Assembly (NCBI GenBank): GCA_041389525.1 | Contig: JAWKRR010000049.1 | Location: forward strand, 1 to 59,000 | Direction of reading: 5' to 3' | Source: JACKFB01 sp041389525 | Lineage (GTDB): Bacteria > Myxococcota_A > UBA9042 > PHBI01 > JACKFB01 | DNA: 59,000 bases | Shown here: piece after piece, positions 8,835 to 18,721 of the stretch | Position numbering within the stretch: position 1 is the first letter of the stretch | How the letters are laid out: each line of letters opens with the position of its first letter | Notes under the pieces: generated by a model | The model's database searches: none | What the model was told of the DNA's origin: nothing | Seen by the model: only the letters and a program-made list of their open reading frames with translations | Made by a program: the position numbers and the translations under genes

Positions 8835-9257
8835 TTAGGGCTGTTCTAGGACGTCTTTGACCGCCCCGAGCAGCGTCGTCGAGTCGAAGGGCTTATCCAA
8901 GACACTCGCGGCGCCCAGCTTCCGCGCCCGCTTGTGCGTCTCGTGGTCCCCGAAGCTCGTGATGATGATCGTCGGGGGCGCCTTCTCGGTCTCGCCGAGG
9001 CGACGCAACACCTCCAGGCCGCTCATCAGCGGCATGTGGACGTCGGTCACCAGGACATCGGGCACCGTTCCCTCCTCACAGATGACGCGGATGACCTCGA
9101 CGCCGTTCGGGACCGCTGTGACGGCATACCCGGCCATCTCGAGATAGGCCTTGAGGAGCGTGCGCATCTCGTCGTCGTCCTCGGCTAACAGGATGATGTG
9201 CGAAGCCGCCTCCGGCTGCGCCGTAGCCATGTCCTGCTCGGCGTCGGGACGGATCAT
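8835..9257 (-). CDS. Stand-alone response regulator receiver
   Basis: The 140-aa product is a single CheY-like REC domain after an N-terminal extension of about 19 residues. It has the acidic pocket AEDDDE (residues 25-30), phospho-acceptor D72 in VTDVHMP, and conserved K122 in LDKPF. There is no output domain, so it probably acts as a phosphorelay shuttle, a phosphate sink or an allosteric partner. Its ATG overlaps the TGA of the upstream NtrC-type gene (ATGA, 9254-9257), implying translational coupling. Confidence 0.92.
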   Translation of the reverse strand: MIRPDAEQDMATAQPEAASHIILLAEDDDEMRTLLKAYLEMAGYAVTAVPNGVEVIRVICEEGTVPDVLVTDVHMPLMSGLEVLRRLGETEKAPPTIIITSFGDHETHKRARKLGAASVLDKPFDSTTLLGAVKDVLEQP

Positions 9258-10678
9258 CCGGCCTCCTCCTCGTACTGCTTCAGCTTGCGATAGAGCGTCT
9301 TTCGGTCGAGCTCGAGCAGCTCGCTGGCCCGCGTGCGATTTCCGCCGACCGCGTCCAGCGCGGCCAAGATGTAGCGCCGCTCCATCTCGTGCATCGAGAG
9401 CAGCTCGTCCGCGTTCGACACGTCGATGGGCAGCCTCCGCGGCGAGTGGTCCCGCACGCGCGGCGGCAGGTCCTCCACGCCGATCTTCTCAAAGCGCGTC
9501 AGGGCCACGGCCCGCTCGATGCAGTTCTCAAGCTCGCGCACGTTCCCCGGCCAGTGGTAGGCGATGAGCTTTCCGGCCGCGGGCGCTTGAATCCCGACCA
9601 CCGCGACGCCGTGCCGCGCGGCGAAGCGCTCGATGAAGTGCTGTGCCAGCAGCAGCGTGTCGTTGCCCCGGTCGCGCAGCGGCGGCAGCGGCAGGTGCAC
9701 CACGTTGAGGCGGTAGTAGAGGTCCTCACGGAACTCTCCGCTCTCGATCATCGCCTCGAGGTTGCGGTGGGTGGACGAGACGATGCGGGTGTCGAACGAG
9801 ACCTCGCGCGAGTCGCCCACCGGCCGCACCGAGCGCTCCTGCAGCGCCCGCAGCAGCTTCGCCTGCATGGCCGGCGTCATCTCGCCGATCTCGTCCAGCA
9901 GCAGCGTGCCCCCGTTGGCCTCCACGAAGAGCCCTTGCCGCGCCTGCTTGGCGTCGGTGAAGGCTCCGCGTGCGTGGCCGAAGAGCTCGCTCTCAAGCAG
10001 CGCCTCGGGCAGCGCCGCGCAGTTGATCGCCACGAAGGGCCCGTCGCTGCGTCCGCTGAGACGGTGGATGGCGCGCGCGATGAGCTCTTTTCCGGTGCCG
10101 GTCTCGCCGGTCACCATCACGCCCACGTCGGTGGCGGCGACGCGGCGGACGATGTCGTAGACCTCGGCCATCGCGCGGCTCTCGCCGATCATATCGGCCG
10201 GGCCCGCGCCCTTCTTCACCGCCGCTCGCAGCGCGACGACCTCGATGTTCAGGCGCCGGTGTTCGACCGCGCGGCGCACGTGATGGGCCAGGGTGTCCAT
10301 CTCGACGGGTTTGGTGACGAAGTCGTGCGCGCCGGCCCGAATCGCGTCGACGGCCGCCCCCATGCTGCCGAACCCGGTGAGCACGATGACCGGCACGTCG
10401 GGGCGCAGCTCGCGCAGGCGCCCGCAGAGCGTGAGGCCGTCGCTGTCGCCGAGGTGCAGATCGGTGACCACCGCGTCGAAGGTCTCAGCGTTGGCCTGGG
10501 CGAGGGCCTTCGCCGCGGTCGCGCAGGTGACGACGCCGAAGCCGGAGGCGGAGAGCGCCATCTTCACGAGGTCGCAGAGCTCGGGGTCGTCGTCGACGAA
10601 GAGGACCCGGCCCGCGGCGGCTTTCGTGGCGCGCGGCGCGTCGGCGCGGTCTACAGCGTGTGGCTGGGGGGTGATCAT
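9254..10678 (-). CDS. NtrC-family sigma-54-dependent response regulator
   Basis: The 474-aa product has a REC domain (residues about 24-140, phospho-acceptor D73, K123) and an AAA+ activator domain with Walker A GETGTGKE at 191-198. The sigma-54-contacting loop reads GAFTDA (238-243) instead of the consensus GAFTGA, and Walker B is TLLLDEIGEM. A C-terminal Fis-type HTH ends with NRTRASELLELDRKTLYRKL. It should activate sigma-54 promoters when phosphorylated. I chose the ATG at 10678 because AGGAG lies 5-6 nt upstream; the open frame runs further but without domain sequence. It heads a three-gene operon with a predicted sigma-54 promoter of its own at 10777-10792. Confidence 0.94.
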   Translation of the reverse strand: MITPQPHAVDRADAPRATKAAAGRVLFVDDDPELCDLVKMALSASGFGVVTCATAAKALAQANAETFDAVVTDLHLGDSDGLTLCGRLRELRPDVPVIVLTGFGSMGAAVDAIRAGAHDFVTKPVEMDTLAHHVRRAVEHRRLNIEVVALRAAVKKGAGPADMIGESRAMAEVYDIVRRVAATDVGVMVTGETGTGKELIARAIHRLSGRSDGPFVAINCAALPEALLESELFGHARGAFTDAKQARQGLFVEANGGTLLLDEIGEMTPAMQAKLLRALQERSVRPVGDSREVSFDTRIVSSTHRNLEAMIESGEFREDLYYRLNVVHLPLPPLRDRGNDTLLLAQHFIERFAARHGVAVVGIQAPAAGKLIAYHWPGNVRELENCIERAVALTRFEKIGVEDLPPRVRDHSPRRLPIDVSNADELLSMHEMERRYILAALDAVGGNRTRASELLELDRKTLYRKLKQYEEEAG

Positions 10679-10776
10679 AGGCTCTCCTGCCGCTCCGTGG
10701 TGGGGGGAGCGATCGGGCGCGGGCCGCACGACGCGGTTCGCGTCGGCGAGGTGTCCGCGCCCTCGCAGGCCTCCAA

Positions 10777-10792
10777 TGCGAACCCCGTGCCA
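10777..10792 (-). promoter_or_regulatory. Predicted sigma-54 (-24/-12) promoter of the NtrC-receiver-kinase operon
   Basis: On the minus strand the sequence reads TGGCACGGGGTTCGCA. It matches the consensus TGGCAC-N5-TTGCA in all six -24 positions and keeps the required GG-N10-GC spacing (GG at 10790-10791, GC at 10778-10779). Transcription would start near 10766, about 88 nt upstream of the ATG at 10678. Since the first gene is a sigma-54 activator, autoregulation is likely. Confidence 0.7.
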
Positions 10793-10847
10793 TGAGGCGA
10801 TTGTCCATGAAACCAGGGGCTTAGGCAATCCACGGGCGGCACGGTGT

Positions 10848-10880
10848 GGGGCAAAGTGCCCCGGCGTGGCGAATTGCCCC
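10848..10880. promoter_or_regulatory. Palindromic upstream site, candidate activator-binding enhancer
   Basis: GGGGCA-AAG-TGCCCC (10848-10862) is a perfect 6-bp inverted repeat, and a further TTGCCCC half-site follows at 10874-10880. Relative to the predicted sigma-54 start near 10766 they sit at about -82 to -114, the usual range for NtrC-type enhancers. They also lie upstream of the YceI gene, so control of that gene is possible. Binding by the neighbouring regulator is an inference. Confidence 0.45.
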
Positions 10881-10992
10881 TCGTGAGCCAGACGCGCTAC
10901 GGCTTGCGATGGCGCGACTCCATGGTATGCGTCGCCCAACGTTTCCAGAGCCCGCCTCGCGCGGAGCTCCGCCACTCAGAGGACTTTCCATC

Positions 10993-11727
10993 ATGCGACG
11001 TATTGCCCCGGCGCTCCTTGCTGCCGCGCTCATCTCCACCGTCACGCCCGGCTGCAAGAGCGAGCTGGACAACAAGCCCACCGCGAAGGTCGAGCCCGCC
11101 GCCCCGGCCGCCCCCGCCGCCCCGGCTGCCCCCGCCGAGGAGGCCAAGCCCGCCGCCCCTGCCGAGGAGGCCAAGCCCACCGAGGCCGCCGCCCCCACCG
11201 AGGAGGCCAAGCCCGCCGAGGGCACCCGCTTCACCCTGGACGCGGCCAAGAGCAGCCTCGGCTTCGTCGGCGCGAAGATCACCGGCGACCACACCTGCAA
11301 GTTCAACACGATCAGCGGCCACGCGGTGATCGCCGGCGACGCCGTGCAGTCGCTGGAGGTCGTCGCCGACATGGCCTCGGTCGAGACCGACGCCGAGAAG
11401 CTGACCGGCCACCTCAAGAGCCCCGACTTCTTCGACGTCGAGAAGTTCCCGACCTCGACCTTCAAGGCGACCTCCTTCACCCCCTCCACCGAGGAGGGCG
11501 CGACGCACACGGTGACCGGCGAGCTGACGCTGCACGGCGTGACCAAGCAGCTCACCTTTCCGGCGACGCTGGCGGTCTCGGCGACCGGCGCCACCGGCAA
11601 GAGCGAGTTCAAGATCAACCGGAAGGACTTCGGGATCGTCTATCCCGGCAAGCCCGACGACCTGATCCGCGACGAGGTCCTGCTCAAGCTCGACTTCACG
11701 TTCGCCCCGGCGCCGGCTGCAGAATAG
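10993..11727 (+). CDS. YceI-domain lipoprotein
   Basis: The 244-aa product has a lipoprotein signal ending STVTPGC, then a low-complexity Ala/Pro/Glu/Lys linker built from AAPAAP and EEAKP units to about residue 75. A YceI domain (about 77-240) follows with FTLDAAKSSLGFVG, LKSPDFFDVEKFPTSTF and TGELTLHGVTKQLTF. YceI domains are lipocalin-like barrels that bind polyisoprenoid or amphiphilic ligands in the periplasm. It is divergent from the NtrC operon and may share its regulatory region. AGAGGA lies about 9 nt before the ATG; the upstream in-frame extension lacks domain sequence. Confidence 0.88.
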   Translation: MRRIAPALLAAALISTVTPGCKSELDNKPTAKVEPAAPAAPAAPAAPAEEAKPAAPAEEAKPTEAAAPTEEAKPAEGTRFTLDAAKSSLGFVGAKITGDHTCKFNTISGHAVIAGDAVQSLEVVADMASVETDAEKLTGHLKSPDFFDVEKFPTSTFKATSFTPSTEEGATHTVTGELTLHGVTKQLTFPATLAVSATGATGKSEFKINRKDFGIVYPGKPDDLIRDEVLLKLDFTFAPAPAAE

Positions 11728-11793
11728 CGATGTGGCTGCGGCGCCTCGACGCGGTTTGAACGCGTCGGGGTGCCGCGGTCTGCGGTGGTGTGC

Positions 11794-12777
11794 ATGCAGA
11801 TCCTTGTGACGGGGGCGACCGGCTTTCTCGGGACCCACCTGGTCGAGGCGCTCGTCGCCCGCGGGCACACGGTGCGCGCCGTGGTCCGGCCCAGCAGCAA
11901 CACCGAGCACCTCGCGCGCCTAGGCGCCACCTGGGTGGTGGCCTCCCTCGAGGGCGGGGGCGGGCTCGCCGAGGCGGTCGTGGGCGTGGACGCTGTCGTG
12001 CACGCCGCGGGCGGTGGGCAGGCCGCTTCGCTCGAGGTCCTGGACGCGCAGAACCACGGCAGCACCTGCCAGATCCTCGACGCGCTGGTGGCGTCGGGCC
12101 AGCCGCTTCAGCGCTTTGTGCTGGTGTCGTCTCTGGCCGCCTCGGGGCCGTCGAGCGACGGGCGACCGCGGCCTGTCGACGTCGAGCCCGCGCCGATCAG
12201 CGACTACGGCCGCTCCAAGGTCCGCGCCGAGGCGGCGACCCTGGCCCGCCGCGACGCCTTCCCCGTGAGCATCCTGCGGCCCCCGGGCGTCTACGGCCCC
12301 GGCGACACCCGCCTGCTCGGCCTCTTCCGCGCCGCCTCCCGAGGCCTGCTCCCCGTGGTCGGTCGGGGCCACAGCGCGTCGTTCGTCTACGGCTCCGACT
12401 GCGCCGCCGCCATCGTCGCGATGCTTGAGCGCCCCCACGACTCAGGCGCCATCTACACGGTCTGCGACGGCGGGGCCCACGCGACCGAGTCCCTCGCCCG
12501 CGCCGTCGCCACCGCCGTCTCGCGCCGCGGCCGCCTGGTCCGCATCCCCGCAGCCCTGCTGCCACCCGCCGCCGCGGTCTCGCGCTTGGTGGCCGCCCTC
12601 CGCGGTCGCCCCAACATCCTCGGCCCCGACAAGGTCCGCGAGCTGCGCCAGCGCCACTGGGTGTGCGACCACGAACGCATCGAGCGGGAGCTCGGGTGGA
12701 AGCCCGAGGTCCCGCTCGATGAGGGTCTCGCTCAGACGGCCGCGTGGTACCGCCAGCAGGGGCTGCTCCCGAGCTGA
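11794..12777 (+). CDS. NAD(P)-dependent epimerase/dehydratase-like SDR
   Basis: The 327-aa product is an extended short-chain dehydrogenase/reductase. The Rossmann motif GATGFLG is at residues 7-13, the catalytic Ser region VSSLAAS at about 111-117, and the active-site pair Y138xxxK142 in YGRSK. A substrate-binding C-terminal half with LRPPGVYGPGD follows. It resembles NAD-dependent epimerase/dehydratase and hydroxysteroid-dehydrogenase-like proteins; the substrate is unknown. The ATG at 11794 was preferred because the Rossmann strand begins there. The gene lies 66 bp downstream of the YceI gene on the same strand. Confidence 0.88.
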   Translation: MQILVTGATGFLGTHLVEALVARGHTVRAVVRPSSNTEHLARLGATWVVASLEGGGGLAEAVVGVDAVVHAAGGGQAASLEVLDAQNHGSTCQILDALVASGQPLQRFVLVSSLAASGPSSDGRPRPVDVEPAPISDYGRSKVRAEAATLARRDAFPVSILRPPGVYGPGDTRLLGLFRAASRGLLPVVGRGHSASFVYGSDCAAAIVAMLERPHDSGAIYTVCDGGAHATESLARAVATAVSRRGRLVRIPAALLPPAAAVSRLVAALRGRPNILGPDKVRELRQRHWVCDHERIERELGWKPEVPLDEGLAQTAAWYRQQGLLPS

Positions 12778-12799
12778 CGGCGACCGTGCGGCAGCCCGC

Positions 12800-14149
12800 C
12801 TACTTCTTCTGCACCTTGTACGCGCCGGCCTTGTACGACTTGGTCATCACCTTCTGCTCCTCAGCGCTCGCCGGCGGCGCGGCGAGCTGGTCGGCCATGT
12901 CCGACGCCTCGCCAGCGCTCTGCGACAGCCCGCGCCCAGCGGCGCCCAGCGAGTCGCCCTTGCTCTTCGCCTTCTCGGTCGCCTGCTGAAGCTCGCGCCG
13001 CGCGTCGTCGTACCGGCCTTCCTGCACCAGCGCCGCCGCCTTCTGCATCGACGTCGCCAGCTCGATCTCGGCGATGCGCGCCTCCACGTCCTTGTCGCGC
13101 GACCGCTCGACCATCGCGTGGTCCCCGGTCACCGTGACCGACAGGTTCTCCGACGCGCTGCGGCGCGCGCCATCGGCGGCGAGGTCCTGGTACCGCACGC
13201 CCAGCGCGCCAAGCGCTATCGTCCCGCTGCGGTCGGTCACCCGCAGGCGCAGCAGCACCGCGCGCCGCTGGCCGGCGTAGAGGTCGCCGAGGCGGACGAT
13301 GACCGTGGGGCCCTCCTGCTGCCACGCGTAGCCGAAGACCTCGTCGACCGACACGCCCGCGGGCAGGGTCAACTCCATGGCCACCTGCCGCGCGACCGTC
13401 GCCATCATCTGTGCGACCTCGCCCGCCAACACGCCAGCGATCTCCTTGGACTCCTGCACGAAGTAGTAGTTGCCGCCGCCGTTGTCGGCCACCGCGGTCA
13501 TCAGGTCCTCGTTGTAGTTGGCGCCCAGGCCGAGGGTCGTCGTGACGATGCCCTCCTGCAGCGCCTCACGGGCGATGCGGTTGAGTGCCGGCTGAGCCGT
13601 CACGCCGCGGTTGGCGAGCCCGTCCGAGATCAGGATGACCCGATTCACCTTGTCGGAGTCGAGGTGCGCGCGCACCTCCGCCTGTCCCGCCACGAGGCCG
13701 CCCGAGAGGTTGGTCCAGCCGTTCGGCCCGATCTTGCGGATGGCGTCCTTGACCCGCTCACGGGAGCGCGAGTCCACGACAAGCGACGGCACGTCGACGC
13801 GGACATCGTCGGCGTAGCTCACGATCGAGACGCGGTCGCCGTCGCGCAGCCGGTCCACCATCTGCATCGCCGCGTCGCGGGCGTCGACGATGGACTGCCC
13901 CAGCATCGATCCCGAGCGGTCGATGACCAGGCTGAGGTTCACGGCGCGATCGCGGCCGCGAAACGTCTTCGGCGCCTCCAGCGTCGCCAGGGCGTGAACC
14001 ACCGGCTGGCCGGACAGGATGTGGGTGTTCTCCATCTGCACGCGGAAGCCCACGCTGCCCGGCAGCGGGCCCGTGGCGAGGGTGGCGGCTCCGGCGGGAG
14101 CCGCGAAAGCCATGGAAGTTACAGCGAAAAAGGCGGCGAAGGTGCGCAT
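12800..14149 (-). CDS. Secreted von Willebrand factor A domain protein
   Basis: The 449-aa product begins with a signal peptide (MRTFAAFFAVTSMAFAAPAGA) and then a beta-rich N-terminal segment. A VWA domain spans about residues 75-245 with the MIDAS motif DRSGSM, then TNLSGG and ISDGLANRG. After it come a beta domain and a helical C-terminal tail rich in Lys/Glu/Gln and Ala. The layout resembles periplasmic VWA/inter-alpha-trypsin-type proteins that bind partners through a divalent cation. GGAGG lies 7 nt before the ATG at 14149. It converges on the SDR gene with 22 bp between stops and is divergent from the pirin gene. Confidence 0.87.
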   Translation of the reverse strand: MRTFAAFFAVTSMAFAAPAGAATLATGPLPGSVGFRVQMENTHILSGQPVVHALATLEAPKTFRGRDRAVNLSLVIDRSGSMLGQSIVDARDAAMQMVDRLRDGDRVSIVSYADDVRVDVPSLVVDSRSRERVKDAIRKIGPNGWTNLSGGLVAGQAEVRAHLDSDKVNRVILISDGLANRGVTAQPALNRIAREALQEGIVTTTLGLGANYNEDLMTAVADNGGGNYYFVQESKEIAGVLAGEVAQMMATVARQVAMELTLPAGVSVDEVFGYAWQQEGPTVIVRLGDLYAGQRRAVLLRLRVTDRSGTIALGALGVRYQDLAADGARRSASENLSVTVTGDHAMVERSRDKDVEARIAEIELATSMQKAAALVQEGRYDDARRELQQATEKAKSKGDSLGAAGRGLSQSAGEASDMADQLAAPPASAEEQKVMTKSYKAGAYKVQKK

Positions 14150-14288
14150 GTCGGGTCCTCCAGTGGGATAGGGCGGTGCGGTACAGCGGTGGGCTCGGGC
14201 CAGCACGGTTACGGCGTGTGGGTTGCTGATGACGCGCGGGGCCGCGAAACGATCTGACGCGCTGCTCAATTTCATCGCGGCCCGGGAC

Positions 14289-14317
14289 TTGACGCGGCGG
14301 CGCGTGCAGCGCACATC
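14289..14317 (+). promoter_or_regulatory. Weak candidate sigma-70-type promoter for the pirin gene
   Basis: TTGACG (14289-14294) resembles a -35 box, and 17 nt downstream CACATC (14312-14317) is a poor -10 match, about 75 nt before the pirin ATG at 14392. Only the -35 element is convincing. Confidence 0.25.
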
Positions 14318-14391
14318 TTCGGCCGGGCAGGCCGATCACCGGGCCCGCTCGGCCACCCGTCCTGGCCGGACCCCCGCAAAAGGTTGTCGCG

Positions 14392-15150
14392 ATGACGCTA
14401 CTGCCACTCGTTCCTCGACACACGACGACGCCCCGCGTGCTCCCGGCGGTCGTGTTCGACGAAGGCATGGGCGCGCGCGTGCGTCGCCTCTTCCCGACGC
14501 TCAGCCTGCGGCACCTCGACCCCTTCGTGGTCCTCGACGACCTGCGCGTCGAGCAGGCCACGGGGTTCCCCGGCGTCCCCAACCGTGGCTTCGAGGCGGT
14601 GACCTACGTGCTGCGCGGGCATTTCCACCACAGCGACAGCCTCGGAAACGAAGAGCTGGTCGCGGCCGGTGGCGTGCAGTGCTTCACCGCCGGCGCCGGC
14701 AGCCGCTGCTCCGACGTGCCGGACCCGCGCGCCCTGAGCCACGGCCTTCAGCTGTGGGTCAATTTGCCCCGCTGCCTGCGAGACGTCGCGCCGGGCTACC
14801 AGCACGTGCCCGCGGGCGAGCTGCCCCACCACGAGGCCGACGGCGTCTCGGTGACCACCGTCATCGGCGAGGGCTCGCCGCTCGAGCTGATGACCAGCGT
14901 GAACTACCACGACGTGGGGATGAAGCCGGGCGCCGTCCATGTGGCGACGATCCCCGACGGCTGGCGCGGCTTCGTCTACGTCGTCCAGGGCCAGGTCTAC
15001 GTCGGCGAGGCGCTGCTCGCGGCGGGCGAGGCGGCCTTCCCGCTGCCAGGCGCCATCGCCATCGTGGCGCGCGATGAGGCGCGGCTGATGTTCATCGCCG
15101 GTGAGCCCCACACCGCACCCGCGGCCGCCGCCACGGCCCAAGCCTGCTGA
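14392..15150 (+). CDS. Pirin-family bicupin with altered metal site
   Basis: The 252-aa product has the pirin N-terminal cupin pattern: RGFEAVTYVLRGHF, DSLGNEELVAAGGVQ, FTAGAG, and SHGLQLWVNLP, with a C-terminal cupin VYVVQGQVYVG. Pirins bind Fe through two His in HPH, then His and Glu in the GIxHxE segment. Here HPH reads VPN (residues 62-64) and the later pair aligns with C106 and D108, so none of the four usual ligands is kept. It may be a non-metal binding-fold version or use a different metal. Quercetinase or co-regulator functions described for some pirins should not be assumed. Confidence 0.85.
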   Translation: MTLLPLVPRHTTTPRVLPAVVFDEGMGARVRRLFPTLSLRHLDPFVVLDDLRVEQATGFPGVPNRGFEAVTYVLRGHFHHSDSLGNEELVAAGGVQCFTAGAGSRCSDVPDPRALSHGLQLWVNLPRCLRDVAPGYQHVPAGELPHHEADGVSVTTVIGEGSPLELMTSVNYHDVGMKPGAVHVATIPDGWRGFVYVVQGQVYVGEALLAAGEAAFPLPGAIAIVARDEARLMFIAGEPHTAPAAAATAQAC

Positions 15151-15196
15151 GCGCGGGTTGGCGGGCGTTTGGGGGGCTGGCGGAGCCGGAATGAAG

Positions 15197-15322
15197 CGGG
15201 TCGCGCAAAGACGCCAAGGCGCCAAGAACGCGCTCCCTTGGCGCCCTGGCGCGAACCCAAGTGACCCCGCAAACCCACGTCAAGTTCTGCCAGCATCGAG
15301 CAGGAACTCGGACCTGAGGGAC
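15197..15322. repeat. Dispersed hairpin repeat, copy A
   Basis: An imperfect palindrome opens the element: GACGCCAAGGCGCCAAG, then a loop of about 10 nt, then CTTGGCGCCCTGGCGCG, flanked by GGGT and AACCC. The following 70 bp (AAGTGACCCCGCAAAC ... TCGGACCTGAGGGAC) also match copy B at 38751-38885. It fills the gap between the pirin gene and the convergent 106-aa unknown. The element resembles REP/MITE-like intergenic hairpins and could serve as a terminator for both genes. Confidence 0.75.
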
Positions 15323-15642
15323 TAAAACCCGTCGTCGATGCGCTTGCGCTCGGAGCCGCGGCGGCGAGTGCCCTCCGCGGGCATGCCGGGACCGGTCGGG
15401 CGGCGGTCGATGCCGCTGAAGCCCGTGGACGCGTTCCACTCGCGGAAGTCCAGGTCCCCGCGCTGGTAGCGGAGCTGGTCGTAGTGCGAGGGCGAGAGCC
15501 CCGCTTCGGTGTAGCGGGTCGAGGCGTTGCCGGCGTTCATCCGGCCCTTGATGAGGCGCGCCTGGTCGTTCACGGCCCGCGCGAGGCTCTTGTCGCTGGT
15601 GCCGCTTGCCCAGCGGGCGATTCGGGGCTTGGTCTCGTCCAT
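15322..15642 (-). CDS. Small hypothetical protein
   Basis: The 106-aa product is hydrophilic and unrecognised. It is rich in Arg, Asp and Ser and has no signal peptide or membrane segment. The N-terminal half looks helical, and the C-terminal 35 residues are Gly/Pro/Arg-rich and probably disordered. GAGG lies 8 nt before the ATG at 15642. It follows prfC by 20 bp and so probably belongs to the same operon, as its last gene. Confidence 0.55.
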   Translation of the reverse strand: MDETKPRIARWASGTSDKSLARAVNDQARLIKGRMNAGNASTRYTEAGLSPSHYDQLRYQRGDLDFREWNASTGFSGIDRRPTGPGMPAEGTRRRGSERKRIDDGF

Positions 15643-15662
15643 GGGGCTACCTCTTCGTCGAA

Positions 15663-17279
<1,617 letters not shown>

Positions 17280-17290
17280 GGGCGCCGGTT

Positions 17291-18637
17291 CTACTGGAAA
17301 GGGCGGGGCGGCGCCAGGGATTCAGCGGCCGGCGCGGAGGGTAGGGCGCGCGGGACCTCGTCGTCGGCCGGCAAGAGCAGGGCCTGCCCGCCGGCCAAGG
17401 TCGGGCGGACGGTGCCGGGTGCGCAGGTCTGGCAGGCGGGGTCGAGCCAGAGATCGGCGTCGGGGAGGTAGATGAGGGCGCGGTCGAAGACGCCGGGGGC
17501 GGGCAGCTCGGGGTTGAGCGCGGGGCGGGCGGTGCTTCGAGCGACGGCCAAGCGGTGGGGGATGGCTGCCGCGTCGAGGATCCAGTGCAGGACGTGGATC
17601 TTGTCGGTGCCGTTGAGGGTGTTGGTGCGCAGGGCGGTCGGCAGCGCTTGAGCGGCGCGCCAGTCGGCGTCGAGCGCGTCCTCGGGTTGGAGGCGGTCGC
17701 GCACCCAGGTGTAGGCCTCGCGCGCTCCGATTTCCCCGGTGGCGCCTGGGGAAAAGGGGGGCGCGTGGTCCTCGCGGAGGGCGACCGAGCGGTCGATGAG
17801 GGCGGCGATGTATGGGGCGGCGACCTGGGCCCAGGTGGCGGCGAAGCTCTGGTCGAAGCCGGAGGGCGCGGCGCGCTTGGTGACGTAGCGCACCGAGGGC
17901 TGGGCGGGGCGCTCGGGGCCGGCGGCGCCGAGGTGGCGGGCGAGGACGGCCAAGATCGTGTGGCCGCCGTCTTTGCGGGCGAGGGCGTGGAGGCGGGGGT
18001 CGGAGACGTGGAGGGCGCCGACCGCGTTGTCGGGCACGTCGTAGCGGACGAGGACCTCGCGGGTGAAGCCGTCGGGCGTGCCCAGCCAGCGGGCGTCGGT
18101 GACCAAGGTCCCGGGCACCTCGAAGTCCGCGGTGTATTCGAGGATCGCGCTGCCGGCGATGTCGGCGAAGATCAATGTCCAGCGCAGGTCGTCGGGGTCG
18201 GCCGTGCCCACGCTGGGGGCGCTGGTGACCTGGGCGGGCGTCGCGGGTCGCTCGCCCCGCTCGCCGTCGAGGATGCGGGCGCGCACGTTCAGCAGCTTCG
18301 CGCCCGGCGGGGTCGTGAGGATCACCTGCGCCCGCGCCTCGTCGATGCCATCGAAACGGAGCCGCGCCCCGTGAAAGCGCAGGGAGGCGCGCGCGTTCTC
18401 GGGCGACCGCGCCGTGCCCACCCGCACCTCGATGGCGCGTCGCAGCCAGACGGGGCCCGGCTGCGTCGCGCTCGCCTGATAGCGCTCGTCTCGCAGCGCG
18501 GTCGCGTCGTAAAAGGCGGCCTCGGGCAGCGCGCGTGTGCAGCCCGGCGGGAGCGCGGTCATCGGTAGGCACAGCGCGAGCCACAGCACGATGCGCCGCC
18601 GCCTCGGTCCGCGAAACATCTGCGCGCTGCTGCTCAT
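17291..18637 (-). CDS. DUF3857/transglutaminase-like lipoprotein, probably non-catalytic
   Basis: The 448-aa product has a lipoprotein signal with lipobox LPPGC near residue 33. A DUF3857-like beta domain follows, then a transglutaminase-like core containing TDKIHVLHWILDAAAIPHRLAVA and LYLPDADLWLDPACQTC-type strands. In active family members the core begins GDCKDK with a catalytic Cys and later has a His before the Asp strand. Here the first motif reads LNGTDK and the His position is in FDRALIYLP, so Cys and His appear lost while Asp is kept. AAGGAG about 8 nt before the ATG at 18637 supports that start. It heads the prfC operon. Confidence 0.7.
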   Translation of the reverse strand: MSSSAQMFRGPRRRRIVLWLALCLPMTALPPGCTRALPEAAFYDATALRDERYQASATQPGPVWLRRAIEVRVGTARSPENARASLRFHGARLRFDGIDEARAQVILTTPPGAKLLNVRARILDGERGERPATPAQVTSAPSVGTADPDDLRWTLIFADIAGSAILEYTADFEVPGTLVTDARWLGTPDGFTREVLVRYDVPDNAVGALHVSDPRLHALARKDGGHTILAVLARHLGAAGPERPAQPSVRYVTKRAAPSGFDQSFAATWAQVAAPYIAALIDRSVALREDHAPPFSPGATGEIGAREAYTWVRDRLQPEDALDADWRAAQALPTALRTNTLNGTDKIHVLHWILDAAAIPHRLAVARSTARPALNPELPAPGVFDRALIYLPDADLWLDPACQTCAPGTVRPTLAGGQALLLPADDEVPRALPSAPAAESLAPPRPFQ

Positions 18638-18721
18638 GGGGTCGCTCCTTGCCGGCGAGCCGCTTCCCATGCCGCCCGTGCTCTGTCAACATCGCGCCGC
18701 GCTGCGGCAGGGGTATGCAAC

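Larger units (their letters stand above)
10679..10992. other. 314-bp divergent regulatory region (NtrC operon / YceI lipoprotein)
   Basis: No gene is seen. The stretch holds a sigma-54 promoter reading toward the NtrC operon, a GGGGCA/TGCCCC palindrome and a further TTGCCCC half-site, each listed separately. A promoter for the YceI gene must also lie here but could not be placed. Confidence 0.5.

Noticed and set aside
10837..10853. A second sigma-54-like element (GGCACGG...GGCA) reading toward the YceI gene
   Set aside because: The spacing between GG and GC is 11, one base too long, and the -12 part is poor.
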